This document shows, one piece after another, positions 9,667-18,948 of a stretch of DNA of 64,000 nucleotides. Source of the DNA: Vibrio sp. AND4. Lineage in GTDB: Bacteria > Pseudomonadota > Gammaproteobacteria > Enterobacterales > Vibrionaceae. The position numbers and the translations under genes are program-made. The stretch spans positions 434,001-498,000 of the forward strand of contig NZ_ABGR01000002.1 of assembly GCF_000171815.1 (NCBI RefSeq), written 5' to 3'. Position 1 is the stretch's first letter; each line of letters opens with the position of its first letter. A model generated the notes under the pieces. The model was not told where the DNA came from. It was given only the letters and a program-made list of their open reading frames with translations, and ran no database searches.

Positions 9667-11364
9667 ATGACACAACGCCAGGGACAAGATCCACGCCTTG
9701 ATACAGGCAGAACCGTTCGTGCGCCGCAGGGAACAAAACTGCGCGCCAAATCTTGGCTAACGGAAGCCCCGCTCCGTATGCTGATGAATAACCTTGATCC
9801 AGACGTAGCCGAACATCCTCAATCACTCGTCGTGTACGGTGGCATCGGCCGAGCAGCACGAAATTGGGAGTGCTTTGATAAGATTGTTGAAGTGCTGGAA
9901 AGACTCGAAGATGACCAAACTCTTCTCGTCCAATCTGGCAAACCCGTGGGGGTTTTCCCGACTCATAAAAATGCACCTCGCGTTCTGATTGCTAACTCAA
10001 ACCTCGTACCGCATTGGGCCAATTGGGAGCACTTCAATGAGCTGGATAAAGAAGGCCTGATGATGTACGGACAAATGACCGCTGGCAGCTGGATTTATAT
10101 CGGCTCACAAGGCATTGTTCAAGGCACTTACGAGACCTTTGTGTCAGTCGCAAAGAAGCACTTCAATGGTGTAGCAAAAGGTCGATGGATCCTAACTGGC
10201 GGTCTTGGTGGTATGGGCGGCGCTCAGCCTTTAGCTGCGACAATGGCTGGTTTCTCCATGATTGCTGTTGAATGTGACGAATCACGCATCGATTACCGTC
10301 TGCGCACAGGCTACGTCGACAAGAAAGCCACCTCGTTGGATGAAGCGCTAGCAATGATAAAAGAATCCGACACGGCTATTTCTGTCGGTCTACTGGGCAA
10401 CGCAGCAGACATCTTCCCAGAACTTGTAGAGCGTAATATCACGCCAAACGTAGTAACCGACCAAACCTCCGCACACGACCCATTGAACGGCTACTTGCCT
10501 CAAGGTTGGAGCATGTCCCGTGCGGCAGAAATGCGCTTACAAGACGAATCCGACGTGATCAAAACAGCGAAAAAATCCATGGCAGTTCAAGTAAAAGCCA
10601 TGCTAGAGCTGCAAAAACGTGGCGCTGCGACACTTGATTACGGTAACAACATCCGTCAGATGGCGCTGGAAGAAGGCGTCGAAAATGCGTTTAATTTCCC
10701 AGGTTTCGTGCCAGCTTATATTCGTCCTTTATTCTGTGAAGGTATTGGGCCGTTTCGTTGGGCAGCATTGTCTGGCGACCCAGAGGACATCTACAAAACC
10801 GACCAGAAAGTAAAAGAGTTGATCCCTGATAACCCTCACCTACACAACTGGCTAGACATGGCACGTAAACGCATTCAGTTCCAAGGTCTGCCTGCCCGTA
10901 TCTGTTGGGTGGGTCTGAAAGACCGTGAGCGTCTCGCTCAAGCTTTTAACAAAATGGTGAAAAGCGGTGAGCTGAAAGCGCCAATTGTTATTGGCCGCGA
11001 TCATTTAGATTCTGGTTCAGTAGCCAGCCCGAACCGCGAAACCGAAGGCATGATGGATGGCTCGGATGCGGTATCAGATTGGCCATTACTTAACGCCCTA
11101 CTAAACACAGCAGGCGGTGCAACTTGGGTATCGCTTCATCATGGCGGCGGCGTTGGCATGGGTTTCTCTCAACACTCAGGTATGGTGATTTGTTGTGACG
11201 GCAGTGATGATGCATCTGAGCGTATTGCTCGCGTACTTCACAATGACCCAGCGACGGGTGTTATGCGTCATGCAGATGCGGGATATGACATCGCAAAACA
11301 ATGTGCAGCTGAGCAAAAACTGGATTTGCCAATGCTCAATGAAGAACTGAAAAAGCTGAAGTAA
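9667..11364 (+). CDS. hutU: Urocanate hydratase
   Basis: 565-aa urocanase, second step of histidine degradation: urocanate plus water to 4-imidazolone-5-propionate, using tightly bound NAD+ as an electrophile. The sequence has the NAD-binding stretch [15 protein letters not shown] and the conserved [13 protein letters not shown] and [16 protein letters not shown] regions. Family length is 550-560 aa. The ATG follows GAAGGAGTCTTAAC. It is 11 bp ahead of the chosen hutH start. Confidence 0.98.
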   Translation: MTQRQGQDPRLDTGRTVRAPQGTKLRAKSWLTEAPLRMLMNNLDPDVAEHPQSLVVYGGIGRAARNWECFDKIVEVLERLEDDQTLLVQSGKPVGVFPTHKNAPRVLIANSNLVPHWANWEHFNELDKEGLMMYGQMTAGSWIYIGSQGIVQGTYETFVSVAKKHFNGVAKGRWILTGGLGGMGGAQPLAATMAGFSMIAVECDESRIDYRLRTGYVDKKATSLDEALAMIKESDTAISVGLLGNAADIFPELVERNITPNVVTDQTSAHDPLNGYLPQGWSMSRAAEMRLQDESDVIKTAKKSMAVQVKAMLELQKRGAATLDYGNNIRQMALEEGVENAFNFPGFVPAYIRPLFCEGIGPFRWAALSGDPEDIYKTDQKVKELIPDNPHLHNWLDMARKRIQFQGLPARICWVGLKDRERLAQAFNKMVKSGELKAPIVIGRDHLDSGSVASPNRETEGMMDGSDAVSDWPLLNALLNTAGGATWVSLHHGGGVGMGFSQHSGMVICCDGSDDASERIARVLHNDPATGVMRHADAGYDIAKQCAAEQKLDLPMLNEELKKLK

Positions 11365-11375
11365 GGATGAAAGAC

Positions 11376-12911
11376 ATGCTCAATTTAACGCTAAAGCCGG
11401 GCCATATTAGCTTAAACGAACTGCGTCAGGTGAGTCGCTCACCTGTCAACCTTACTCTCGATCCAGAAGCGATTCCGGCCATTGAAGAGAGTACTCAAGT
11501 TGTCGACCGAGTGATTGCAGAAGATCGCACGGTTTACGGCATCAATACGGGTTTCGGCCTACTCGCGAACACACGCATTGCGCCAGAAGATCTAGAAACA
11601 CTGCAACGCAGTATTGTGCTTTCACATGCTGCGGGCATCGGTAAATGCATGTCAGACGAGACGGTTCGTTTGATGATGGTGCTGAAAATCAACAGCCTTG
11701 CTCGTGGATTTTCCGGCTTGCGTTTGAAAGTCATCAAGATGCTGATTGATCTTGTGAACGCTCAAGTTTATCCATGCGTACCACAAAAAGGCTCAGTAGG
11801 TGCATCGGGTGACTTAGCGCCGCTTGCTCACATGAGTACAGTGCTTCTTGGCGAAGGTCACGCGCGTCACAATGGTAAGCTAATATCAGGTTTAGAAGCT
11901 CTGCAAGTTGCTGGGCTTGAGTCAATCACATTGGCTCCGAAAGAAGGCCTCGCACTGCTTAACGGTACTCAAGCTTCAACCGCATTTGCGCTAGAAGGGT
12001 TATTTATCGCCGAGGACTTATTTTCCTCTGCAACGGTTTGCGGAGCAATGTCTGTAGAGGCGGCCTTAGGCAGTCGTCGCCCATTCGACCCGCGTATCCA
12101 TCGTGTGCGCGGTCATCGCAGCCAGATGGATGCCGCATTAGCGTATCGACATATGTTAGAGGTAACCAGTGAAATTGGTGCATCCCATACCAACTGCGAT
12201 AAAGTTCAAGACCCATACTCATTGCGCTGTCAGCCTCAAGTAATGGGAGCTTGTTTACAGCAAATTCGCAATGCGGCAGACACATTAAAGATAGAAGCAA
12301 ACTCAGTATCGGATAATCCGCTTGTATTTGCACAAGATGAAGACATCATCTCTGGCGGTAACTTCCATGCAGAACCCGTTGCTATGGCGGCGGATAATCT
12401 TGCTCTTGCGATAGCAGAGATCGGTAGCTTGTCAGAGCGCCGGATGGCGCTACTTATTGATAGTGCGCTGTCTAAACTTCCTCCATTCTTGGTCGACAAT
12501 GGCGGAGTCAACTCAGGTTTTATGATCGCGCAGGTAACATCGGCAGCGCTGGCGAGTGAAAACAAAACATTGGCTCACCCAGCTTCTGTCGACAGCTTGC
12601 CAACATCCGCAAACCAAGAAGACCATGTGTCGATGGCAACGTTTGCGGCTCGCCGCTTAAAAGAGATGGGAGAAAACACCCGTGGTATATTGGCGGTTGA
12701 ATACTTGTCAGCAGCGCAAGGGTTAGATTTCCGAGCCCCCCAAAAGTCCTCTGAGCGTATCGAGATTGCGAAGCAAATGCTGCGTGAGAAAGTATCGTTC
12801 TACGATAAAGATCGCTACTTTGCGCCAGATATTGAGCAAGCTAACGCATTACTCAAACTAGCGCTACACAATACTTTAATGCCAGAGAGCTTACTCCCGA
12901 GCCTGCACTAA
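11376..12911 (+). CDS. hutH: Histidine ammonia-lyase
   Basis: 511-aa histidase, first step of histidine use: L-histidine to trans-urocanate plus ammonia. The catalytic MIO group forms autocatalytically from the ASG in [25 protein letters not shown], another active-site motif, is near residue 55. Two in-frame ATGs are close together: 11367 has no space for a ribosome-binding site, whereas 11376 ([10 protein letters not shown]) has AAGGA eight bases ahead and gives the usual family length, so 11376 is chosen. It is the last hut gene and is followed by a terminator shared with the converging toxin cluster. Confidence 0.97.
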   Translation: MLNLTLKPGHISLNELRQVSRSPVNLTLDPEAIPAIEESTQVVDRVIAEDRTVYGINTGFGLLANTRIAPEDLETLQRSIVLSHAAGIGKCMSDETVRLMMVLKINSLARGFSGLRLKVIKMLIDLVNAQVYPCVPQKGSVGASGDLAPLAHMSTVLLGEGHARHNGKLISGLEALQVAGLESITLAPKEGLALLNGTQASTAFALEGLFIAEDLFSSATVCGAMSVEAALGSRRPFDPRIHRVRGHRSQMDAALAYRHMLEVTSEIGASHTNCDKVQDPYSLRCQPQVMGACLQQIRNAADTLKIEANSVSDNPLVFAQDEDIISGGNFHAEPVAMAADNLALAIAEIGSLSERRMALLIDSALSKLPPFLVDNGGVNSGFMIAQVTSAALASENKTLAHPASVDSLPTSANQEDHVSMATFAARRLKEMGENTRGILAVEYLSAAQGLDFRAPQKSSERIEIAKQMLREKVSFYDKDRYFAPDIEQANALLKLALHNTLMPESLLPSLH

Positions 12912-12966
12912 TAAGCTTGCTCCATTGATAACCTTCCGACAAGAATAGACATTTTGTAGAAAAAGA

Positions 12967-12999
12967 CCGACTGAGAAGATCTCTCAGCCGGCTTTTTTA
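12967..12999 (+). terminator. Terminator after hutH
   Basis: CCGACTGAGA and TCTCAGCCGG pair (one A-C mismatch) around a short loop, followed by GCTTTTTT. It lies between the converging hutH and the M91 protease gene. Confidence 0.85.
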
Positions 13000-13032
13000 A
13001 TAGCTTAGCGCCACTCTCATGACCGCACTACA

Positions 13033-14646
13033 CTACTGAACACTACAAACGTTGAAACGGCTACGGCTGCCAGAACCAAGCATTTTGACATTCTGTTTTT
13101 CTCGGAGACTCAACCAAGCAGAGCTCTCCTCTGCAGTCAGGCTTGAAGGTTGGTAATCAAGGTTTGAGTGTCGTGATACCAGTACTTGTTTGTTAACATC
13201 TTCTGATAGTTTATCCACAATGTCTGTTGTCACTTGACCGTCAGAATATGCCATCACCAGCACGGTTTCTTGGCCTTCAAGCTCTTGTGAGAGCAAAGAT
13301 TGGCTGCCTTTTCCGACCTGAACATCTTTGTATCTGTCAGCACCTGCTTGCTGGCCAGCAATAGCACGATAAAGTTTACTTCGTTGTCTCTTCTTCAAAT
13401 TCCCGAGCGGCATTTCATTTTCTGTACTGTATGCATTGACCACTTTGATATTATTTTTGGCAGCATAACTCAAGATTGCACTTTGGTTGCCTAAACCACG
13501 CTTTGCAAGTATTGGCGATTTTTTCAAGCTTTTCGTTAGACGTTGCTCCGTCGGATCGACAAGTACAATCGCCGTATCTTTGCCTTCATTCAAAGATTGG
13601 GTCAATGCTCGGCGCACTTCAATATGCGCTTGCTTTCCCTCCAGCGTATCCCACTTAGGTGATGGGTACGCAGCCGCTGGTCTTACCTCCACGGTATAAG
13701 GGTGATATTGGTACTGTCCTGCGGGCCAGTAAGTATTTCTTTTGTGGGCACCAAGGTCATCAGCTAAATGAAACTCACTCACTACTTTTTCATTTTTCAA
13801 AAAAGCTTTCGGTTTATTCTGACCGCGTGACTTCCAACGGAAATACATCTCTTCTCGCCTTGAAATGGCATTACTACGAATTGGACTTATCGCAGTCTCA
13901 GCATCCCTACCACTTTCTGCATTGTTATAATGCGAGATTCCCGTAGTTTGATACTCAGCATTGTCAATTGAATATTCAGTGGCTTGTCCTGTCTCAGGGT
14001 GACGATGTTTTAGTAAAACGCTACCTGAAGGCATCCCACCAGAGGCATAGTCACGTGCATGGATTAATTCATGGCCCAACGCAACCGATTGATCAAACGC
14101 TTTTTCCGTCCCAGGAATATTGACCACTTCTTTGGTAGAAAAGAATACGGTGTTTGACACGCCTTTTCCATCAAACTGCCGCGAATATACAAGTCTTGAT
14201 TTTTGTTTATCCGCAAAAGTGGAGGGAACTGTCTCAAACAAACGACCAGCACTTTCTGGTTCGCGAATTACGGTAACTACGTTTACCTTGTCCGTATCAA
14301 CACCTTGAAGATGCTCGACGAGAGGGCCCACACTATCTTCTACTGCATTTACCGGTGTATAAGCTGCGATTTGGCGCAATATCTCTCGCCCAGTCGGTGA
14401 CATTTTCAGCCTTTGAATCAGAAGCTTTATATCCTCAAGATACCCGTCATCTTTTGTTTGAACATACAGGTTTGTCGATACTCGGTAGAGATTACCGTGC
14501 TGCGAGGAGTTGTAACCCTCAATGACTTTGACACCATCAGGAGCTGAGTAAAACTCTCCCATTTCTGCTCCACCGCCAGCGTGAGCACTTGTAATAGATG
14601 TTGAAAATGCAATAAAAGCGCTTACTATCTTCTTGAAAAATCTCAT
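13033..14646 (-). CDS. Secreted M91/NleD-like zinc metalloprotease (putative toxin A chain)
   Basis: 537-aa exported protein with a signal peptide cleaved near SAHA (residue 23). The zinc motif HELIH is at residues 192-196 in VALGHELIHARDY. A later EYQTTGI and an SNAISRREEMYFRWKSRG stretch fit the pattern of peptidase M91, the family of type III effector NleD, which cleaves host MAP kinases. NleD is about 230 aa, so residues 330-537 are an extra domain I do not recognise. The only cysteine is C534, four residues from the end. The start at 14646 has GAGGG eight bases ahead and lies 4 bp after the 762-aa partner gene, implying coupled translation. Substrate and host target are unknown. Confidence 0.75.
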   Translation of the reverse strand: MRFFKKIVSAFIAFSTSITSAHAGGGAEMGEFYSAPDGVKVIEGYNSSQHGNLYRVSTNLYVQTKDDGYLEDIKLLIQRLKMSPTGREILRQIAAYTPVNAVEDSVGPLVEHLQGVDTDKVNVVTVIREPESAGRLFETVPSTFADKQKSRLVYSRQFDGKGVSNTVFFSTKEVVNIPGTEKAFDQSVALGHELIHARDYASGGMPSGSVLLKHRHPETGQATEYSIDNAEYQTTGISHYNNAESGRDAETAISPIRSNAISRREEMYFRWKSRGQNKPKAFLKNEKVVSEFHLADDLGAHKRNTYWPAGQYQYHPYTVEVRPAAAYPSPKWDTLEGKQAHIEVRRALTQSLNEGKDTAIVLVDPTEQRLTKSLKKSPILAKRGLGNQSAILSYAAKNNIKVVNAYSTENEMPLGNLKKRQRSKLYRAIAGQQAGADRYKDVQVGKGSQSLLSQELEGQETVLVMAYSDGQVTTDIVDKLSEDVNKQVLVSRHSNLDYQPSSLTAEESSAWLSLREKQNVKMLGSGSRSRFNVCSVQ

Positions 14647-14650
14647 GCTA

Positions 14651-16939
14651 TTAACCCTCAATCTTAATCTGTAGTTCGATAAGCTCTTCTAACTCTTGAA
14701 TAAGAACTTCATGAATCTGCGGAAGCATGGTCATATCATTGTTTCGAATAGCATCACCCAAGTGTGAAATCGCTAAATCCAACTCGCCTTGAGATAATTG
14801 GCTACCAACACGAGATAATATTTGCCACAAATCATGCTGCTTTGATTTCATCACTTGTTGAGAAAGCGTATGTTGGTGCTCTTCATTGAGATACTGCCTA
14901 TGAACTGCTGATAATGAGCTGTTAAACAGCTGAGTGGAATTACCAGCATCCGTCAGCACATGTACCTCAGATTGCTGATGCTGACCAATTTGCGCATATA
15001 AAGCCAAATCACCGAGTAAATAATGCAACTCGTTAGCGGTAGTTACTCCTTGAACTTTCTTTATGATTTCTACCACTGCCAAAGCTAAATTGGTCTTAAG
15101 GGTATTCGGATCGGAATTCTCGACGACTTTGCCAAACGTCTCCGCCATAATTGGAGAATAAAATTGGAGGTTGTTTGCTGAATAGACGCTTGGATAAGGC
15201 ATCGAGTAGTAGAGGTCGCGAATGTAAGCCTCAGCAAGAGTTTGTTCGAAGACTGGTTTCACTAACGCTCGGAGCGCTTCGTATTGCGCCACAAGTTGTG
15301 GATCACTTGCTGGTGGTTTTTCAGTCAACAGCAGTTCGTACCAGCGACTGAGTTGATACCAGTCTTTTCTGACTTTAGGCTCATTAGCATCCAGACCTTG
15401 GCTGGATAAATACTCGGTCAGAGTAGTCTGATAAGGCAGTACCTCTAGCGTTGATAGCTGTGTTACTAAGGCGTCAAATGCTTGATTTGAGAGCTGAACA
15501 AGTACGTAAGCATGAGCCATTTCGAGCACTCTCGTACCCAGTAACCCTGACTCCCAACCATATTTTATCTTAGCGTTGACATAAGTTACTACGTCAAAGG
15601 TACGTGATTTATTTATCACCTCAACGAGTTCTGGATCTTTCGATATATGATAGGTGTCATAGAGGGCTCCTGAGTCTCTGCACGCTCTCAGCGATGCTTG
15701 AATCCCCCCCGGATAGACAGATGGTACGCCCCAACAGCTTCTTGCAGGTCTTACTTTAAACTTCGCCGTGTTTAATTGCTCTTCTGATAAGTAATCAACA
15801 TTCCAATTCAGTTTCGCGTATTCGCGTAAACCACTCATTCGTGCTCTCTGCTCCAATATGCCTCGATTAAGTTCGGTGTGTTGGAATATTGTGGGAATAT
15901 GCCGCTGAGCCCTTGCAATTGATTTGCTTATCAAAGCGTTTTTATGCTGCTGCAAGTTATTCATTGCGGTCCGCACAAGCGAACGTTTCGCTTCGTGCAG
16001 TTTTAAGCTAAGTTGATTTGATTCTGATGATGAGAGCTGCTTAGAAATCAGCTGAAATCGCTTTTGTCCCTCGGATTTAATACAGTTCATCAAATTAGTC
16101 GGATTATCAGCCACTTCAGAGCATAAAGGTTGGTTAAGGTTTGATTGATCTGATATGTGCCCGTAAAACTTGATATATTCCAAGTCTATCCTTGCCATTT
16201 GCCTAGCAAGCTGACGATCATACCCTGCTGCAATACGGCGGTATTCGGTATCTGCAACAAGCAGCAAGTGATCGATGTACATTTCAATCGACGAATTGAC
16301 ATGGTTGTCGTATTGATTGATGAGCTTAATTGCGTCTACTTTTCTATGATGAAATCGTTTGAAGTTAGGGTGATGATCATTAAAAACATAGTGAGTTTGA
16401 GTTTCAAATTCCTCAATTTTCTGTTTTGCCGCGAAATATTTAATGTCATTAGACAGTGTGTTTAGTTCATCACCAACTAATGGAACAATCGAAAAAACAG
16501 AGGCTGCTTTATCTAAGCGCGTCGATGACTCTTTTGAAAATGTAGACACCATATTTTCAGCCCAAAAACCCACAGCAATTGCGTCTCCAACAGGGCCAAG
16601 AACTTCGAGGGTTGAGCTACCAACTCGACCCAATCGTTTTAGTATCGCAGAGCCACTTAGCGAACTTTCAATCGTAGTTGGTACGGCCTTTATTGCCTTT
16701 TCGGTAGAGGGCCAAACCTCAGAAAATAACTGCTGGTGTGAAGCGTGTTCTAACTCCCCAAGCATGGAACCAAATTGAGGTTCAGAGAAGTACTGCTGAT
16801 GAAGATTCCCTTCAAAGCGCTGGCTGTCGAAGCTATTTAAGCTTTGTGTATCAGCCATGCCATCGATAAAACACAACGAGTATGCGGCTGGACTAAATGC
16901 GACCAGAGCTATACAACTAGGTATTAGTTTTGAGTTCAT
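14651..16939 (-). CDS. Large exported toxin-partner protein, putative B chain 1
   Basis: 762 aa with a signal peptide (MNSKLIPSCIALVAFSPAAYS). It shares with the 886-aa protein at 19711-22371 the pattern LGPVGDAxAVGxWA (here residues 114-127), an amphipathic/hydrophobic helical segment, followed by a shared layout of T.LDKAAS-type helices; the rest is long and helix-rich. Mature cysteines are C23 at the very N-terminus plus four that form two close pairs (LCSEV/NCIKS and SCWGV/ACRDS). The long frame upstream of MNSK is ignored because 16939 has AAAGGAC in front and a clean signal sequence. I do not recognise a family; by analogy with A-B toxins I infer a receptor-binding or translocation role. 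It is first in an operon with the M91 protease. Confidence 0.6.
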   Translation of the reverse strand: MNSKLIPSCIALVAFSPAAYSLCFIDGMADTQSLNSFDSQRFEGNLHQQYFSEPQFGSMLGELEHASHQQLFSEVWPSTEKAIKAVPTTIESSLSGSAILKRLGRVGSSTLEVLGPVGDAIAVGFWAENMVSTFSKESSTRLDKAASVFSIVPLVGDELNTLSNDIKYFAAKQKIEEFETQTHYVFNDHHPNFKRFHHRKVDAIKLINQYDNHVNSSIEMYIDHLLLVADTEYRRIAAGYDRQLARQMARIDLEYIKFYGHISDQSNLNQPLCSEVADNPTNLMNCIKSEGQKRFQLISKQLSSSESNQLSLKLHEAKRSLVRTAMNNLQQHKNALISKSIARAQRHIPTIFQHTELNRGILEQRARMSGLREYAKLNWNVDYLSEEQLNTAKFKVRPARSCWGVPSVYPGGIQASLRACRDSGALYDTYHISKDPELVEVINKSRTFDVVTYVNAKIKYGWESGLLGTRVLEMAHAYVLVQLSNQAFDALVTQLSTLEVLPYQTTLTEYLSSQGLDANEPKVRKDWYQLSRWYELLLTEKPPASDPQLVAQYEALRALVKPVFEQTLAEAYIRDLYYSMPYPSVYSANNLQFYSPIMAETFGKVVENSDPNTLKTNLALAVVEIIKKVQGVTTANELHYLLGDLALYAQIGQHQQSEVHVLTDAGNSTQLFNSSLSAVHRQYLNEEHQHTLSQQVMKSKQHDLWQILSRVGSQLSQGELDLAISHLGDAIRNNDMTMLPQIHEVLIQELEELIELQIKIEG

Positions 16940-17290
16940 TAGTTTTATGTCCTTTGTATTATTAAAGCTGTAAATTAAATAATCTATCCCTAAGTAACTA
17001 CGAGGTAATGAGTAAAGCGTTGTCATTGATTGGAGATCAAGGAAAACGACGCAGTCTAATAGCCAGCCCTTTCTAGGTTGCCTGGTAAGGCTATTAGTTA
17101 AATAGCGAACACAATTCAATGGGACTCTCCCAAAATACGGCATTCGCTAGTAATAAAATTCTTTGCTTGTCTACTTGCTGCTAATGATTAATTTTAAAAT
17201 TACGAGAACCTTAAATAATCGCCAAGCCTACAAACCAAGTTTTTCACTGAACCAAGCACCTTAAGACTACTAGGAACAGCAAATTATCAT
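16940..17290. other. Gap between toxin-partner gene 1 and ADP-ribosyltransferase 1
   Basis: 351 bp with no gene. It should hold the promoter of the 762-aa/M91 operon (minus strand). A 9-bp inverted repeat, CTAATAGCC (17056-17064) and GGCTATTAG (17089-17097), frames a 24-bp centre; there is no T run, so it is not a simple terminator and could be a regulatory or recombination site. Confidence 0.4.
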
Positions 17291-18031
17291 TTAAAAAGCA
17301 CACACTTCAGAGGCTGTTATTTCTTCGCCGGTGTGCATATCTTTTATTGTCTTATTGCCCAATGAGTTGGGATCAATTTCTCGATAAACCACTTGAGTTC
17401 CCATATAGCTCGTTTTAATAGCAGCCACTTCAAAGTAGGAATTCCTGTTAATCAGAACTTCTAGCTCATTTTCAATAACATTCGGTAGCACAATACCGCT
17501 TTTACCTTGCATCAACTCGAACCTTGCGAGTTGTCCAGAGTGAAAGTTATAGGCGGCATTTTTTGATATTGACGTTGATACATAAGTCGTAGGGCTGACG
17601 ACATCTCCAACTTGGATCTCTGACATGTAAGCCCCAAGCTCCCCCTCCCCTCTATAAGTTACACCCTGATACTTCGCGCTATTTTCAAAAGCTGAGTCAA
17701 TATGGCCGATGGTATTCAGAGTCTCATCATCAAAGTATCCCGAAAGAAAACTCTCTCGAGTCGATGCATAAGCATAATCTTGATACTCAGCTAATGCAGC
17801 GGATTCCTCTTGTGAGAGCAGATCTTGCTGAATATCAGCCTGTTCGTATAATTCTGACCTTAGACTTTCAAACTCTCCGTAATCATCAATTCCAGGTTCA
17901 GACATATTCTCCATAATCTGTTCTATCTCTGAATTACTATAATATTTATTATTATATTTCAAGCCTGCTAATGAATGTGAGCAAAAGCAAACTTGAATTA
18001 ACAGTCCATAAATTAATTTTTTATATTTCAT
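17291..18031 (-). CDS. Secreted ADP-ribosyltransferase 1 (R-S-ExE class)
   Basis: 246-aa mono-ADP-ribosyltransferase of the arginine-type R-S-ExE class, which moves ADP-ribose from NAD+ to a host target. Signal peptide about residues 1-22. Catalytic motifs in order: YRG with R127, STS at 152-154, and the ExE pair E189-L-E191 in NELEVLINR. Length and layout resemble the Vibrio splendidus Vis toxin and the catalytic half of VIP2/C2-type toxins. Mature cysteine: only C244, third from the end. It is more diverged from the other two ADP-ribosyltransferases here than they are from each other, and a 24-bp palindrome separates it from them, so it may have its own promoter. The ribosome-binding site is weak. 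Target unknown. Confidence 0.82.
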   Translation of the reverse strand: MKYKKLIYGLLIQVCFCSHSLAGLKYNNKYYSNSEIEQIMENMSEPGIDDYGEFESLRSELYEQADIQQDLLSQEESAALAEYQDYAYASTRESFLSGYFDDETLNTIGHIDSAFENSAKYQGVTYRGEGELGAYMSEIQVGDVVSPTTYVSTSISKNAAYNFHSGQLARFELMQGKSGIVLPNVIENELEVLINRNSYFEVAAIKTSYMGTQVVYREIDPNSLGNKTIKDMHTGEEITASEVCAF

Positions 18032-18055
18032 TATTATTTACCAATGACGCAATAA

Positions 18056-18081
18056 TCTCTTTGCCCTAAATAGCAAAGAGA
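18056..18081 (-). promoter_or_regulatory. Hairpin in the leader of ADP-ribosyltransferase 1
   Basis: TCTCTTTG (18056-18063) and CAAAGAGA (18074-18081) form an 8-bp stem with a 10-nt loop, flanked by complementary A/T tracts, 24 bp ahead of the ART1 start. It could be a regulatory leader hairpin or part of an operator; no family is recognised. Confidence 0.4.
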
Positions 18082-18106
18082 CAAATAATTATTATATTAT
18101 TAAATA

Positions 18107-18136
18107 CCTCTCATGAACGTTCATGAGAGGTTTTAT
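18107..18136. terminator. Palindromic terminator between ADP-ribosyltransferases 2 and 1
   Basis: A perfect 24-bp palindrome (18107-18130, arms CCTCTCATGAA/TTCATGAGAGG) sits 9 bp after the ART2 stop. TTTTATT follows on the plus strand; on the minus strand, the direction of the genes, AATAAAA precedes the stem and only a weak T tract follows. Termination for ART2 is likely but partial read-through into ART1 is possible. Confidence 0.65.
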
Positions 18137-18139
18137 TAA

Positions 18140-18934
18140 TTAAAGACAATACAATGCTGATCGCGATTTAATTTGCATTTCAGCTCCACTAAAACTATCG
18201 TAGATATTTATATCTGGCTCAGCCTTTAAATATTTTGATGGATTTTTTACCTCCCTCATTTTAATGAAGTTTTGTTCTGGTGAAATCTTCTCAATCGCCT
18301 CGATACGGAAGTAAGTACCAGGTTTTGCTAAAACTTCTGCTTCGTAGGTTTTAAAAGTAAGCGTATTGATTGCTCGCCCTGACGTTTTCAAATCAATTTT
18401 GAATTGTGCAGCGGACGCACTGCCGATGGCAGCAGAGCCGCTGTCGTAGGCAGCGTTAACAGAAAAACTTTTCGCCATACTCGGAAGTGTCGATGTTGAT
18501 AAAAAGCCCTTTTCATGCAGAATATCACCGACATTAAGTTTTTCTAGCAGGCTGTTCTTGATCGCTGAGCCTCGATAAACCGTCCCTTTGTAATTCGGTA
18601 TCTTATTCATTGCGCTTCGTAAATGAGCGGTGCTCCCCTTTAGCTGTGCCCCTATGCTTGGTGTAATAAACGTTTCAGGTTCACCCGCTCGCATAAACTC
18701 ATTAATCACATCGTGATCAACACGACCGTAGCGTTTAACCGCTGCATACTCCTCTGGAATCATTATTTTTCGCATTTTGTCATCATGGGACATTGACCAA
18801 TCGACCAAATCATTCACTATCTGCTTTTCTTGCTGAGGCGACAAATCTGGGCCTTTAAACTCAGCAAAATCTTCAGCAAATGCGTAACCTTGAGTGGCAA
18901 CTGTCAACAAGGCCACCAATAATCTTTTGTTCAT
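18140..18934 (-). CDS. Secreted ADP-ribosyltransferase 2 (R-S-ExE class)
   Basis: 264-aa exported mono-ADP-ribosyltransferase. Signal peptide MNKRLLVALLTVATQGYAFA. Motifs: YRG with R121, FLSTS with the STS at 146-148, and E198-A-E200 in TYEAEVLAKPGTYF. The helical N-terminal part, YKGTVYRG, and the C-terminal FSGAEM place it as a close paralogue of ADP-ribosyltransferase 3 directly upstream (14-bp gap). The only cysteine is C263, the last residue but one. A much longer in-frame start exists inside the preceding gene, but 18934 has GAGGGAAAT ahead and opens the signal peptide. Host target unknown. Confidence 0.85.
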   Translation of the reverse strand: MNKRLLVALLTVATQGYAFAEDFAEFKGPDLSPQQEKQIVNDLVDWSMSHDDKMRKIMIPEEYAAVKRYGRVDHDVINEFMRAGEPETFITPSIGAQLKGSTAHLRSAMNKIPNYKGTVYRGSAIKNSLLEKLNVGDILHEKGFLSTSTLPSMAKSFSVNAAYDSGSAAIGSASAAQFKIDLKTSGRAINTLTFKTYEAEVLAKPGTYFRIEAIEKISPEQNFIKMREVKNPSKYLKAEPDINIYDSFSGAEMQIKSRSALYCL

Positions 18935-18948
18935 ATTTCCCTCTTTAC

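Noticed and set aside
17056..17097. Inverted repeat considered as an integron attC site
   Set aside because: No GTTRRRY-type ends or VCR-like sequence and no cassette array; left as an unexplained inverted repeat.
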